Shown here one piece after another: positions 8,129 through 16,785 of a DNA stretch of 64,000 nucleotides (its first letter is position 1; every line of letters starts with the position of its first letter). The stretch lies in contig NZ_SWKP01000009.1 of NCBI RefSeq assembly GCF_005871165.1, forward strand, positions 124,001 through 188,000, in the 5' to 3' direction. The translations under genes and the position numbers were made by a program. A model generated the notes under the pieces. The model worked only from the letters and a program-made list of their open reading frames with translations, was not told the origin of the DNA and ran no database searches. This DNA comes from Maricaulis alexandrii (lineage in GTDB: Bacteria; Pseudomonadota; Alphaproteobacteria; Caulobacterales; Maricaulaceae).

Positions 8129-9016
8129 ATGCGTTTCGAAGGTACAGATCAATACGTCGCAGACGGCGAACTGAGCGCCGCGGTCAACGCCGCGGTGGCT
8201 CTGGAGCGCCCGTTGCTCGTCAAAGGCGAGCCGGGCACGGGCAAGACCGAACTGGCCAAACAGGTCGCACGCGGCATGGGCATGCCGCTGATCGAATGGC
8301 ACATCAAGTCGACCACCAAGGCTCGCCAGGGCCTGTACGAGTATGACGCCGTGGCGCGTCTGCGCGACAGCCAGCTGGGCGATGACAAGGTCCACGACAT
8401 CGACAACTACATCCGCCGCGGCAAGCTCTGGGAAGCGTTCGTCGCGCCGGAACGCTCGGTGCTCCTGATCGACGAGATCGACAAGGCCGACATCGAATTC
8501 CCCAACGATCTCCTGCAGGAAATCGACAAGATGGAATTCCATGTCTACGAGACCGGCGAGACCGTGAAGGCGGAAAACCGCCCGGTCGTCATCATCACCT
8601 CGAACAATGAGAAGGAATTGCCGGACGCCTTCCTGCGCCGCTGTTTCTTCCACTTCATCGCCTTCCCGGACGAGGAAACGATGAAGAAGATCGTCGAGGT
8701 CCACTATCCGGGCCTCAAGGGCCGCCTCCTGTCGGAAGCGCTGAAACTCTTCTACGAGATCCGCGATGTGCCGGGCGTGAAGAAAAAGCCCTCCACGTCG
8801 GAACTCCTGGACTGGCTCAAACTCCTCCTGGTCGAGGATATCGATCCGTCCGTGCTGTCCGAACGCGATCCGCGCAAGCTGATCCCGCCACTCCACGGCG
8901 CGCTCCTGAAGAATGAGCAGGACGTCATGCTGTTCGAAAAGCTCGCCTTCATGGCACGCCGCCAGGGCGGACCGGGAACGCCGGGCGGAGGCCCGCGCGG
9001 TCCGGGCGCAGCCTAG
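8129..9016 (+). CDS. MoxR-type AAA+ ATPase
   Basis: The 295-residue ATPase has Walker A GEPGTGKTEL near residue 36, Walker B VLLIDEIDKAD near residue 111, sensor 1 VIITSNNEKELPDAFLRR and an arginine-finger region (RRCFFHFIAF). This is the MoxR/CoxD-like family, which acts as a chaperone with VWA-domain partners to insert metals or assemble complexes. The C-terminus is a Gly/Pro tail. A VWA partner gene is usually adjacent; here the matching VWA gene lies 3.1 kb downstream on the same strand. Confidence 0.88.
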   Translation: MRFEGTDQYVADGELSAAVNAAVALERPLLVKGEPGTGKTELAKQVARGMGMPLIEWHIKSTTKARQGLYEYDAVARLRDSQLGDDKVHDIDNYIRRGKLWEAFVAPERSVLLIDEIDKADIEFPNDLLQEIDKMEFHVYETGETVKAENRPVVIITSNNEKELPDAFLRRCFFHFIAFPDEETMKKIVEVHYPGLKGRLLSEALKLFYEIRDVPGVKKKPSTSELLDWLKLLLVEDIDPSVLSERDPRKLIPPLHGALLKNEQDVMLFEKLAFMARRQGGPGTPGGGPRGPGAA

Positions 9017-9111
9017 AAGCGGACGGCCACACAATCGCCGCAACGCAGCCTTGCCGTCGCCCGGAAAGCATTCGAAGGTCGCAGGACCGATGAAAGCCAA
9101 AGGGGGACGGC

Positions 9112-10524
9112 ATGCGGCACTCAATCACACCCTGGATCAGCCTGGCGCTGGCGGCATCCCTGTCGCTGGGCCTGTCCGTCTCTGCGGCCGCCCAGCCCGA
9201 TACCGACACCGCGCTTCGCGACGCCTCACAGCAATTCCTGGACGGTGACCAGGCCGGTGCGATCGAGACCGCCCGCCGGGGTCTCGAGCTCGCGATCACG
9301 CCGTCGGAACAATTCAACGGACACTATCTGCTGGCCGACATGTCTTCGCAGACCGGCGATCACGCCACCGCCTACACCCATTTCACGCAGGCCCTGGGCG
9401 TGCTGGAAACCCATGCGCCCGACCAACACGCCATGCAGGCGGAGGTCATGCACAAGATCGGCTATGAGGCCTTCCAGCTTGGCCGCCGCGAGGAGTGGAT
9501 CGAATGGGGCGAACGCGCCCAGACCCTGATCCGCGCCAACCTCTCCATCCTGTTCCGCTTCGAGGAGGATGACCTTGCCCGCCACCGGATGAGCGCCTTC
9601 GCCTGCGATCCCGGCCAGGGCGAGATCGAACGCACGAATTTCACCGTTTACATGGCGTCGGGCCGCGACGTCGCCTGCGTCTATTCCGTCCAGGGCAATG
9701 AGGAAATTGCCATGACGGTCCATGTCTCCCACCAGCCCGGGATCAGCCAGGCCCAGGCCTTCGCCGGCGCCGACCAGGCGGTTCGCACCAATCGCCAGGC
9801 TGCCGATCAGCTGGATCGCGGCCGCCGCGACTTCGGCGGCGTGCCGGTGGAATATGCCCTCTATCGCGAACAGACGATGACGACGGGCGTCTACACCACC
9901 CAGATCGATGACTGGACGGTGAAGCTGCGCCTGACCGATTACCGCTCCGTCCTGTCCGATGCCGACTGGGACGCCGCTGCCGAATTGACCTTTGGCGGCA
10001 CGGCGGACATGGCCGCCCACGCCGAGAATTGCGACACGGCCCTGCGCGGCACCGGCACGCTGACCCAGCCCGCCGATGCCGCCATCCAGACCGAAGCCGC
10101 CGCCGCTCTGGCCCTGCACTTCATGAATGCGGAGGACACCGTGCTGGATCGCACCGACTCCCATCTGGACTGCCTGATCGGCGAACTGCCCTTCCAGCCT
10201 GATGGCGGGGTCGCCTATGGAGAGCTGGATACCGACGGAAACCTGGTCGCCCTGACCGGTCACCCGTCCGGAAACCGGGATTTGCTGGTCCAGGTCGCCC
10301 CGTCGGACAGCCCGATCGCACCAGGGGCACATCTCACGGTCATCTCCCCGGGCACGGCCGAGTTTTTCGGCGTCTATGACAGTCTGCCCTCCAGCGAGAC
10401 CTTCATGGCGGACATGGACCGCCTTTTCGGTCGCGAGATCGGCGTCCTGTCGTCGGTCAATCGCGCAGAGGACGGGACTGTGAGCATGACAATCTCCGGC
10501 ACCATTGAGGAAAGCCAGCCCTGA
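9112..10524 (+). CDS. Exported protein of unknown function with TPR-like N-terminus
   Basis: The 470-residue protein starts with a clear Sec signal peptide (hydrophobic LALAASLSLGLSVSA, cleavage near AAA-QP). Residues about 35-130 form helical pairs resembling TPRs (FNGHYLLADMSSQTGDHATAYTHF). The rest is rich in beta-strand-like stretches without a motif I recognise. It carries a few cysteines (ACDPG, VACVYS, ENCDTAL, LDCLIG) that could form disulfides in the periplasm. It lies between the MoxR gene and the acetyltransferase and is one of three genes separating MoxR from its usual VWA partner. Confidence 0.7.
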   Translation: MRHSITPWISLALAASLSLGLSVSAAAQPDTDTALRDASQQFLDGDQAGAIETARRGLELAITPSEQFNGHYLLADMSSQTGDHATAYTHFTQALGVLETHAPDQHAMQAEVMHKIGYEAFQLGRREEWIEWGERAQTLIRANLSILFRFEEDDLARHRMSAFACDPGQGEIERTNFTVYMASGRDVACVYSVQGNEEIAMTVHVSHQPGISQAQAFAGADQAVRTNRQAADQLDRGRRDFGGVPVEYALYREQTMTTGVYTTQIDDWTVKLRLTDYRSVLSDADWDAAAELTFGGTADMAAHAENCDTALRGTGTLTQPADAAIQTEAAAALALHFMNAEDTVLDRTDSHLDCLIGELPFQPDGGVAYGELDTDGNLVALTGHPSGNRDLLVQVAPSDSPIAPGAHLTVISPGTAEFFGVYDSLPSSETFMADMDRLFGREIGVLSSVNRAEDGTVSMTISGTIEESQP

Positions 10525-10586
10525 CGGTCTGGTCTTTGCCGCCGCGCCCGGTTATGACCGGTCCAGAACCACAGGAGAGCGTTCAG

Positions 10587-10604
10587 ATGAACAATCGCGG
10601 CTAG
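10587..10604 (+). CDS. Possible five-codon leader peptide (MNNRG)
   Basis: An ATG with AGGAG at 10573-10577, 9 bp upstream, opens a reading frame of Met-Asn-Asn-Arg-Gly followed by TAG. It lies about 70 bp ahead of the acetyltransferase start, whose ribosome binding site can be folded into a hairpin. Short leaders of this kind control some antibiotic-modification genes. There is no direct evidence of translation, and such a short frame could be fortuitous. Confidence 0.3.
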   Translation: MNNRG

Positions 10605-10658
10605 ACCCGCGCCCGCCCGGGACACCGGAGGCGCGTTTCGACTTCACCGAAACCACCC

Positions 10659-10673
10659 CACACCCGAGGTGTG
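10659..10673 (+). promoter_or_regulatory. Hairpin covering the acetyltransferase ribosome binding site
   Basis: The sequence CACACC-CGA-GGTGTG forms a perfect 6-bp stem with a 3-base loop. The Shine-Dalgarno element GAGGT at 10666-10670 lies in its loop and 3' arm, 6 bp before the ATG at 10677. This would limit initiation unless melted, for example by a ribosome on the short leader upstream. Confidence 0.45.
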
Positions 10674-10676
10674 TTC

Positions 10677-11327
10677 ATGACTGCTCCCGTTTCACATCCC
10701 GCCCTGGATCCGATGACGCGCACGCCGATGCCGGCTGCGCCCTCCATGGCCTATCTCAAACCGCTTGTCGCCGATCATCCCAAGATCGAGGCCGGCGACT
10801 ACACCTATATCCATTCCTTTGATGATCCGGAGCGCTTTGCCGACCAGGTGATGTACGCCTTCGACTTTATCGAGGACAGGCTCGTGATCGGGAAATTCTG
10901 CTCGATCGCGCACGGGGCCCGCTTTGTGCTCAATGGCGGCAATCATTTCGCCGACCGGCTGTCGAGCTATCCCTTCCCCATTTTTGGTGCCTGGGGCGAG
11001 CCCGATCCGGGTCCCTGGCCCAACAAGGGCGGCATCACGATCGGCCATGATGTCTGGATCGGCTGGGATGCGGTGATCATGCCCGGCGTCACGGTCGGAC
11101 ATGGCGCCATCATCGCAGCCCAATCCGTGGTCACGGCCGATGTCGAGCCCTACACGATGGTCGGTGGCAATCCGGCCCGCCCGATCCGCAAACGCCTGCC
11201 GGAGACGGACATCCAGCGCCTGCTGGACCTGGCCTGGTGGGACTGGCCGGTCGAGGCGATCCAGGCCGCGTCCGATGCGCTCATGAAGGCGGACATCAAG
11301 GCGCTGGAGCGCCTGGCGCCCGCCTAG
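10677..11327 (+). CDS. Vat/CatB-like hexapeptide-repeat O-acetyltransferase
   Basis: The 216-residue protein has the left-handed beta-helix core typical of xenobiotic acetyltransferases: IGKFCSIAHGARFVLNGGNH with the catalytic His, the loop SSYPFPIFGAWGEP, and repeats GITIGHDVWIGWDAVIMPGV and GHGAIIAAQSVVTADV, ending PYTMVGGNPARPIRKRL. These enzymes move acetyl from acetyl-CoA to streptogramin A, chloramphenicol or a sugar hydroxyl. Chromosomal members are common and often have unknown substrates, so resistance is not implied. The ATG at 10677 is preferred to GTG 10671. Its TAG overlaps the stop of the converging gene in a shared CTAG. Confidence 0.85.
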   Translation: MTAPVSHPALDPMTRTPMPAAPSMAYLKPLVADHPKIEAGDYTYIHSFDDPERFADQVMYAFDFIEDRLVIGKFCSIAHGARFVLNGGNHFADRLSSYPFPIFGAWGEPDPGPWPNKGGITIGHDVWIGWDAVIMPGVTVGHGAIIAAQSVVTADVEPYTMVGGNPARPIRKRLPETDIQRLLDLAWWDWPVEAIQAASDALMKADIKALERLAPA

Positions 11328-12019
11328 CCGGCGACGTCACGGAAATTGCCATTGCGGTCCCAGATGCCGACCTGGCGATCGCGCGGCGGTTCATAGTCGT
11401 CGGACCGGTAATTCGTCGTCTGCGAGGCGAAGGGTTTGTACACGACCCGCTGCGCCCGCAGACGGCGGAACAGGTCGCGCGTCGCGTAGCGGAAATCCAG
11501 GACTTCGCTCTCCCGCTGGAAAGCCGGATTGGTGCACAGGATCACGCGGGAGGCCCCCGTGTCGGCCTGGCAATAGGCATTCCCGCGGAGTTGCTCGATC
11601 CGCGACAGGCCGCTGCGCAGTCGGGGCAGAAGCCGCGCCTGGATGGCGGACACCTGGCTGCGGAAGGCCTCGCGGCGCGCCTGCTGCTCCGGGGCCAGCG
11701 CATGGGAATCGCCGATGGCATACAGTTCGGCCCAGGCATCGAACTGGTCGAGCACCGCCAGAATATCGGCCTCCTCACCCGTTCGCGTCGCCGGGGCATA
11801 GGCTTGTGCCTCGAGGATCGCCGCCTCCACTTCCGCGATATAGGACACGGCCGCCTCCTGCAGGCTGGCCTGGCGCTCTGCCTGATCCTCGGGCGTGTCA
11901 TCCCGCATCGCATTGAGCAAATCCTGCAGCCGGCTGGCATTGGACGGTGCGGCCTCGGCGGCCGGCTCGGACTGGGCGAGCGACAGGCCCAGAAGGGCAG
12001 CAAGCAGGGCAGCGGACAT
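11324..12019 (-). CDS. Exported helical protein of unknown function
   Basis: The 231-residue protein begins with a signal peptide (MSAALLAALLGLSLAQS). Its middle (residues about 30-150) is Ala/Gln/Glu-rich and helical, and its C-terminus holds two cysteines (NAYCQADTG and RVILCTNPAF) and an aromatic-basic tail ending GIWDRNGNFRDVAG. I recognise no family. The start could be ATG 12019 or GTG 12025. It converges on the acetyltransferase gene with a shared CTAG stop and is divergent from the VWA gene. Confidence 0.65.
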   Translation of the reverse strand: MSAALLAALLGLSLAQSEPAAEAAPSNASRLQDLLNAMRDDTPEDQAERQASLQEAAVSYIAEVEAAILEAQAYAPATRTGEEADILAVLDQFDAWAELYAIGDSHALAPEQQARREAFRSQVSAIQARLLPRLRSGLSRIEQLRGNAYCQADTGASRVILCTNPAFQRESEVLDFRYATRDLFRRLRAQRVVYKPFASQTTNYRSDDYEPPRDRQVGIWDRNGNFRDVAG

Positions 12020-12142
12020 GGACACTCACTTCACGAACAGCAGGATCGGTCCGCCGAGCCTAGTCCCGTCCCTTGAAAAAGGAACCGTGCGTGTCATTCC
12101 CCCCATCGACACAAGCCCGACGCACGCTATCTTGGCGGCATC

Positions 12143-13318
12143 ATGTTGCATCACTTCTTCACCGAACTTCGCGCCGCCCGCATTCCCGTCACCACACGGG
12201 AATACCTCACCCTGCTCGAAGCGCTCGACAAGGGCGTGGTCGAACCGGAGATCGGGCATTTCTACTCAATCAGCCGCGCGGCCCTGGTGAAGGACGAGAA
12301 GGACTTCGACAAGTTCGACATGGTCTTCGCCCACGTCTTCAAGGGCGTGGAAACCCTGACCCAGCTGTTCGGTGACAAGGAAATCCCGGCCGACTGGCTG
12401 GAAGCGATGATGCAGCGCCAGCTCTCCGAGGAAGAGATGGCGGCGCTGAAGGGAATGCCCTTCGACGAGCTCATGGAGACGCTGAAAAAGCGCCTGGAGG
12501 AGCAGACCGAGCGGCATGAGGGCGGCAATAAATGGATCGGCACGGGCGGCACCTCGCCCTTCGGTCATTCCGGCCACAATCCCGCCGGCGTTCGCATTGG
12601 CGGGCAGAGCCGGAACAAGAAGGCGGTGAAGGTCTGGGAACAACGCCGCTACAAGGATCTGGACGGCGATCGCGAGCTGGGCACGCGCAATCTCAAGGTC
12701 GCCCTGCGCCGCCTGCGCAAGTTTGCCCGCGACGGCGCCCATGAAGAGCTGGACCTAGACAACACGATCAGCGCCACCGCCAAACAGGGCTGGCTGGACG
12801 TCGTCATGCGCCCGGAACGGCGCAATGCCATCAAGGTGCTCGCCCTGTTCGATGTCGGCGGCTCAATGGATCCGCACGTGAAGCTGTGCGAGGAGCTTTT
12901 CTCCGCCGCGCGCTCGACCTTCAAGAACCTGGAATATTTCTACTTCCACAACTGCCCCTATGAGGGCTTGTGGCGCTCCAATCTGCGGCGGCGGGCCGAG
13001 ACCGTGCCGACCATGGATATCATGCACAAATACCCGCATGACTGGAAAGTGATCATCGTCGGGGATGCCGCCATGGCACCCTATGAGATCACCCATGATG
13101 GCGGCTCCGTGGAGCACTGGAACGAGGAAGCCGGCGCGGTCTGGATCAAGCGCATCGTCGACACCTGGCCGAACCTGATCTGGATCAATCCGACGCCGGA
13201 AAAATGGTGGGAGCATTCCTACTCCACCCGCCTCGTGCAGGACCTGATCGGCCCGGACCGCATGTTCCCTCTGACCCTGGAAGGCGTGGATTCGGCGATG
13301 AAGGAGTTGGCCCGCTGA
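12143..13318 (+). CDS. VWA-domain protein, CoxE-like, probable MoxR partner
   Basis: The 391-residue protein has an N-terminal helical region (FFTELRAARIPVTTREYLTL), a basic linker with GHSGHNPAGVRIGG, and a C-terminal von Willebrand A-like domain from about residue 225. The metal-site motif reads ALFDVGGSMDPH, so the first Ser of the usual DxSxS is Gly. Later blocks are KVIIVGDAAMAPYEI and WPNLIWINPTPEKWWEHSYS. Proteins of this type work with MoxR ATPases, as in carbon monoxide dehydrogenase maturation, but this subgroup has no established target. The MoxR gene is 3.1 kb upstream on the same strand. Confidence 0.82.
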   Translation: MLHHFFTELRAARIPVTTREYLTLLEALDKGVVEPEIGHFYSISRAALVKDEKDFDKFDMVFAHVFKGVETLTQLFGDKEIPADWLEAMMQRQLSEEEMAALKGMPFDELMETLKKRLEEQTERHEGGNKWIGTGGTSPFGHSGHNPAGVRIGGQSRNKKAVKVWEQRRYKDLDGDRELGTRNLKVALRRLRKFARDGAHEELDLDNTISATAKQGWLDVVMRPERRNAIKVLALFDVGGSMDPHVKLCEELFSAARSTFKNLEYFYFHNCPYEGLWRSNLRRRAETVPTMDIMHKYPHDWKVIIVGDAAMAPYEITHDGGSVEHWNEEAGAVWIKRIVDTWPNLIWINPTPEKWWEHSYSTRLVQDLIGPDRMFPLTLEGVDSAMKELAR

Positions 13319-13827
13319 GCCAGGACATTCCCCTGCCCGAGCCTTGGGAAATCTCGCCCCATGCCCTCGGCCCGGTGACGGCGGACACGCCTTTCGATGT
13401 CGCCGCCCTGGCCGCCTTCCTGCCCGGCTATGACCTCGCGGAAACGCCCTCGCCCGATGGCCTGCCCTTCCGGCAGATCGTCGCCACCGGCCTGCTGGAA
13501 TGCCGCCCGCTCCTGATCTTTCTCGGCCATGCCGATGTGCCGACCATCACCGGTGTCCGCGTTCGCGAACCGGGCCGCATTCCCAATGCCTGGATGATCG
13601 GCAGCCGGATGGACGAGACCCTGATCAAACCGGAGGACTGTTTCACGGCCCAGGACGTTCCCGGGCGCGAGGGGCATGTCTTTGCGCGCGAGGCCGGCCA
13701 ACTGACCGCCCCGGTCTATTGGTTCGATACCGGACTGGCGAATACGGGCGGGGTCCTGCCCGATCCGGACACCCTCAAGACCAGCACGCTCTACGAAATC
13801 AGCTGGGTCGCCTGGAAACAGGGCTAG
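13315..13827 (+). CDS. Conserved-looking protein of unknown function; unusual start
   Basis: The frame encodes about 170 residues beginning near SQDIPLPEPWEISPHALG and ending YEISWVAWKQG. The open frame continues upstream into the VWA gene, but that part is out-of-frame sequence. No ATG, GTG or TTG occurs in this frame near the VWA stop; the best candidate is CTG 13315, which overlaps the VWA TGA in the same way that the PseG-like gene starts GTG-AGC-CAG over its neighbour's stop. Central beta-rich segments (LLECRPLLIFLGHADVPTIT; NAWMIGSRMDETLIKPEDCF) match no family I know. Codon use is like its neighbours. Confidence 0.6.
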   Translation: MSQDIPLPEPWEISPHALGPVTADTPFDVAALAAFLPGYDLAETPSPDGLPFRQIVATGLLECRPLLIFLGHADVPTITGVRVREPGRIPNAWMIGSRMDETLIKPEDCFTAQDVPGREGHVFAREAGQLTAPVYWFDTGLANTGGVLPDPDTLKTSTLYEISWVAWKQG

Positions 13828-13858
13828 GCCGGCCGCCTGCCGGACCCGGCAATGTCTC

Positions 13859-13878
13859 CTGTCCGGCCCGCCGGACAG
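13859..13878. terminator. Hairpin after the 13.3-13.8 kb gene
   Basis: CTGTCCGG-CCCG-CCGGACAG is a perfect 8-bp stem with a 4-base loop lying 32 bp past the preceding stop codon. It has no T-run, so termination is only a guess. Confidence 0.35.
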
Positions 13879-13902
13879 TCAGGCCTGCCTGCAGGTCATC
13901 AA

Positions 13903-13931
13903 TTGACTCTGAGAACTACTCTCATTATCGA
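13903..13931 (+). promoter_or_regulatory. Putative promoter with Fur-like operator
   Basis: A -35-like TTGACT (13903-13908) and a -10-like TATCGA (13926-13931) are 17 bp apart. The 19 bases at 13911-13929 match the Fur consensus GATAATGATAATCATTATC at 13 of 19 positions, including an exact TCATTATC right half, and overlap the spacer and -10. This would make the downstream receptor genes iron-repressed. Confidence 0.55.
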
Positions 13932-13967
13932 TTGCAACAGTTTCTACTCCGATGTGTTGGGGAATTC

Positions 13968-16121
13968 ATGTTGCGTTTCAATCAAGTCCGGCGCTCTGCG
14001 CCGATCGCTGGCCTGTGCCTGCTCACCACCGCCCTCTCGACCACTCTGGTGCCGGCTGCCCTCGCGCAGGACACCGGGACCGATGAGGATGTGATCACCG
14101 TCCACGGTGTGCTGGGCCGCTATTCGGCCACCAAGTCCGACACGCCCGTCATCGAGACGCCGCGGTCCGTGTCGATTGAAACCCTGGATCAGATCCTTGA
14201 GCGGGGCGCCGTCGACCTGTCCGATGCGGTTCTCTATTCTGCCGGCGTCATCGGCGACACCTATGGCATCTCCACCCGGGTCGACTCGGTTCAGGTCCGC
14301 GGCCTGCGCGCGCCGGAATATCGCGACAGTCTTCAGGCCCTGTTCGGCAGCTACAACAATACCCGGTCCGACATTTACACGATAGAACAGGTCGAAATCC
14401 TGCGCGGCCCGTCGGCCATCCTGTACGGGCAGGGTTCGCCGGGCGGCATCGTCAATGTCGTCTCCAAGACCCCGCGTGAAGACTTCGCCGGGGAGATTGT
14501 CGGTGAAATCGGCAATCATGACCGCTACCAGCTCGCCGCCGACGTGACCGGTCCGCTCGACGCGGCCGGGACCTGGCTCTATCGCGGTGTCGGCGTGTGG
14601 CGCGATACCGGCTCCCAGATCGACCATGTCGACGAGCGCGCCATTACCCTGGCCCCTTCGATCACCTTCGCCCCCAGCGCCGATACCCGCATCACCGCCC
14701 TGCTGAACTATCAGGACATCGATGCGGCTGCCGCGTCGCAATTCCTGCCGATCTACGGCACGCTCCTGCCGGGGCCGGATGGTCGCTACATGGACCCGAA
14801 CCTGTTCACGGGCGAACCGGGTTTCGACCGCTATGACACGGACTCCCTCTCGCTCACCCTGTTGGGCGAGCACCGGGTCAACGAGCACCTGCAACTGGAA
14901 GCCACGCTGCGCCGGACCGAAGGCGAGGCCGACTACCGTCAGGCCTGGATTTCCTTCATCGGCGGTGATCGCTATATCCGCAATCCCGATGGCAGCCTCT
15001 ATCGCGACGGCTACATGCCGCGCACCTTCTATGCCTCCGAAGCCCGCTCGGAGCAGACGGCCGCAGACGTCCGGGCCCGGCTGGAGCTGGACACCGGCGG
15101 GTTCAGCCACAAAATCCTCGGCGGCCTGCAATACCAGGACGTCACCACCGACAATGACACGGCCTATCTGTTCGGTGTCGGTCTCGACTTTGCGACCGGC
15201 CTGCCCGACAGCACCTATGGCGACACTTTCTGGTTCAACCCGTTCGAGCCGGTCTATGGCGCCTATCCGTCCGACGCGGTGATCGACGCCTTCATGTCGG
15301 ATGCCCCGGAAAGCCGCACGCAGAGCACCGGCCTCTACGTTCATGACCAGATCGAATACGGCAACTGGATCGCCACGCTCGGCCTGCGCTCGGACTGGAT
15401 CGAGACGGATACCGGGTCTGCCCGCCAGGAGGATGACAAGCTCTCCACCAGCCTGGCCTTGATGTATCGCTTCGACAGCGGGCTGAACCCCTATGTCAGC
15501 TATTCCGAAAGCTTCGAGCCGGTGATCGGCACCCTGTTTGACGGCTCCGCCTACGAACCCCAGGAAGGGCGCCAGTACGAGGTCGGCGTGAAATACCAGC
15601 CTCCGGGCACACGCTCCCTCGTCACTCTGGCCTGGTTCTCCATCGAACAGTCCAACCTGCTCACCGCCGACCCGGATCATCCCGGCTTCCAGGTGCAGAC
15701 CGGGCAGGTCGACATCACCGGTCTGGAATTCGAATCCGCCTGGTATTGGGACACGGTGTCCCTGGAAGTGAATGCCAGCCAGCTCGACACCGAGACCGTC
15801 GACGGCTTCCAGATGGCCTCCATTCCCGAACTCCAGGCCTCGGCCTGGCTGGGCTGGCGTCCGACCGGAGCCTGGTCCGGTTTCCGCGCCGGGGCCGGCG
15901 TGCGCTATGTGGGCGAAAGCCAGAATGGCGCGGACAGCCTGGAAACCCCGTCCTACACGCTGGTCGATGCCATGATCGGCTATGAGATGGATGCGTGGAA
16001 TTTCGGACTGCACGCCTCCAACCTGTTTGACGAGGCCTATTACGCCACCTGCCTGGCTCGCGGCGACTGTTTCGTCGGCGAGGACCGGACCGTGGTCGCC
16101 CGCGTGGCGCACCGCTTCTAG
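13968..16121 (+). CDS. TonB-dependent siderophore receptor
   Basis: The 717-residue outer-membrane protein has a signal peptide (IAGLCLLTTALSTTLVPAALA), a TonB-box-like DEDVITVHG near residue 40 and a plug domain with the siderophore-receptor signature VEILRGPSAILYGQGSPGGI near residues 143-162. A 22-strand barrel follows, ending VVARVAHRF with a terminal aromatic. The family imports ferric siderophores using TonB energy. Two cysteines (CLARGDC) close to the C-terminus are typical of hydroxamate-type receptors. I start at ATG 13968, although the frame is open further upstream. The Fur-like box and two downstream membrane genes support an iron role. The ligand is unknown. Confidence 0.9.
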   Translation: MLRFNQVRRSAPIAGLCLLTTALSTTLVPAALAQDTGTDEDVITVHGVLGRYSATKSDTPVIETPRSVSIETLDQILERGAVDLSDAVLYSAGVIGDTYGISTRVDSVQVRGLRAPEYRDSLQALFGSYNNTRSDIYTIEQVEILRGPSAILYGQGSPGGIVNVVSKTPREDFAGEIVGEIGNHDRYQLAADVTGPLDAAGTWLYRGVGVWRDTGSQIDHVDERAITLAPSITFAPSADTRITALLNYQDIDAAAASQFLPIYGTLLPGPDGRYMDPNLFTGEPGFDRYDTDSLSLTLLGEHRVNEHLQLEATLRRTEGEADYRQAWISFIGGDRYIRNPDGSLYRDGYMPRTFYASEARSEQTAADVRARLELDTGGFSHKILGGLQYQDVTTDNDTAYLFGVGLDFATGLPDSTYGDTFWFNPFEPVYGAYPSDAVIDAFMSDAPESRTQSTGLYVHDQIEYGNWIATLGLRSDWIETDTGSARQEDDKLSTSLALMYRFDSGLNPYVSYSESFEPVIGTLFDGSAYEPQEGRQYEVGVKYQPPGTRSLVTLAWFSIEQSNLLTADPDHPGFQVQTGQVDITGLEFESAWYWDTVSLEVNASQLDTETVDGFQMASIPELQASAWLGWRPTGAWSGFRAGAGVRYVGESQNGADSLETPSYTLVDAMIGYEMDAWNFGLHASNLFDEAYYATCLARGDCFVGEDRTVVARVAHRF

Positions 16122-16187
16122 ACCCACGCATCCGGGAGCCGGGGCGCCTCGCGCGCTCCGGCTCCGACGTTTTCCACGAGGCCTTTG

Positions 16188-16775
16188 ATGACAAGCCTGA
16201 CCGACCTGATCTGGATCCTGCCCGCTCTCGCCCTCAGCCTGGGCGGTATCGGGCTGTTGTACCGGAGCTGGAACGGGCGCCGCTCGACCCATGCGCGGCC
16301 CGTCTGGCTGGGCTGGCTCGCACTGCTGACCGGAACCCTGTGCTGGCTGCCGGTCTTTCTGCCGGCCTATGGCCTCGCCCTGTCCCTGTTGAGCATCGAA
16401 CTGATCGCGATTGCCTTCATCCTCCTGCGCAGCCAGGTCCTCGCACCGCGCCCGCCGGTTCCCGCGGCCCGGCGTGACGCCGCGCCAGGACCCTCCCGGG
16501 CCTGGCGTAACGGACTGCGCGGGTTTGCGGTCACACTGCTGGCCGGTCCGCTGGCGATGGCCCTGTCGGTCACCCTCTCAATCCTTCTCTTCGCGCTTGC
16601 CGGGGCCCTGGGCTGGAGCGAAGCGGACCGGCTCGCCCTTTTCCTGTTCTGCGTCCCGCTGGCCTGGGCCGGTCTGGCCAGCCTCGCCACCATCGATCTG
16701 CGCCTTCGGGTCCGCACGCTGGGCCTGGTCGTTCCGCTCGCCCTGTCGGCGGCCCTGATCGCCCTGCTGTTCTAG
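16188..16775 (+). CDS. Small polytopic membrane protein next to the siderophore receptor
   Basis: The 195-residue protein has about six hydrophobic segments: LIWILPALALSLGGIGLLY, WLGWLALLTGTLCWLPVFL, GLALSLLSIELIAIAFILL, then three more after an Arg/Pro-rich cytoplasmic linker around residue 95. Membrane proteins of the DUF3325/DUF3649 kind often lie between a TonB receptor and a PepSY protein, and this gene holds that position. I cannot confirm the family by eye. The start is ATG 16188 with GAGG 6 bp upstream. It probably shares the receptor's transcript. Confidence 0.65.
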   Translation: MTSLTDLIWILPALALSLGGIGLLYRSWNGRRSTHARPVWLGWLALLTGTLCWLPVFLPAYGLALSLLSIELIAIAFILLRSQVLAPRPPVPAARRDAAPGPSRAWRNGLRGFAVTLLAGPLAMALSVTLSILLFALAGALGWSEADRLALFLFCVPLAWAGLASLATIDLRLRVRTLGLVVPLALSAALIALLF

Positions 16776-16785
16776 GAGCCCTGTC

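Noticed and set aside
10677-11327. Acetyltransferase as an acquired antibiotic-resistance gene.
   Set aside because: Vat/CatB-like hexapeptide acetyltransferases are common on proteobacterial chromosomes, base composition matches the backbone, and there is no mobile element next to it.
13204-13314. N-terminal extension of the 13.3-13.8 kb protein (Met at 13204).
   Set aside because: This part lies wholly within the VWA gene in another frame and has the low-complexity Pro/Gly/Arg composition of out-of-frame high-GC sequence.
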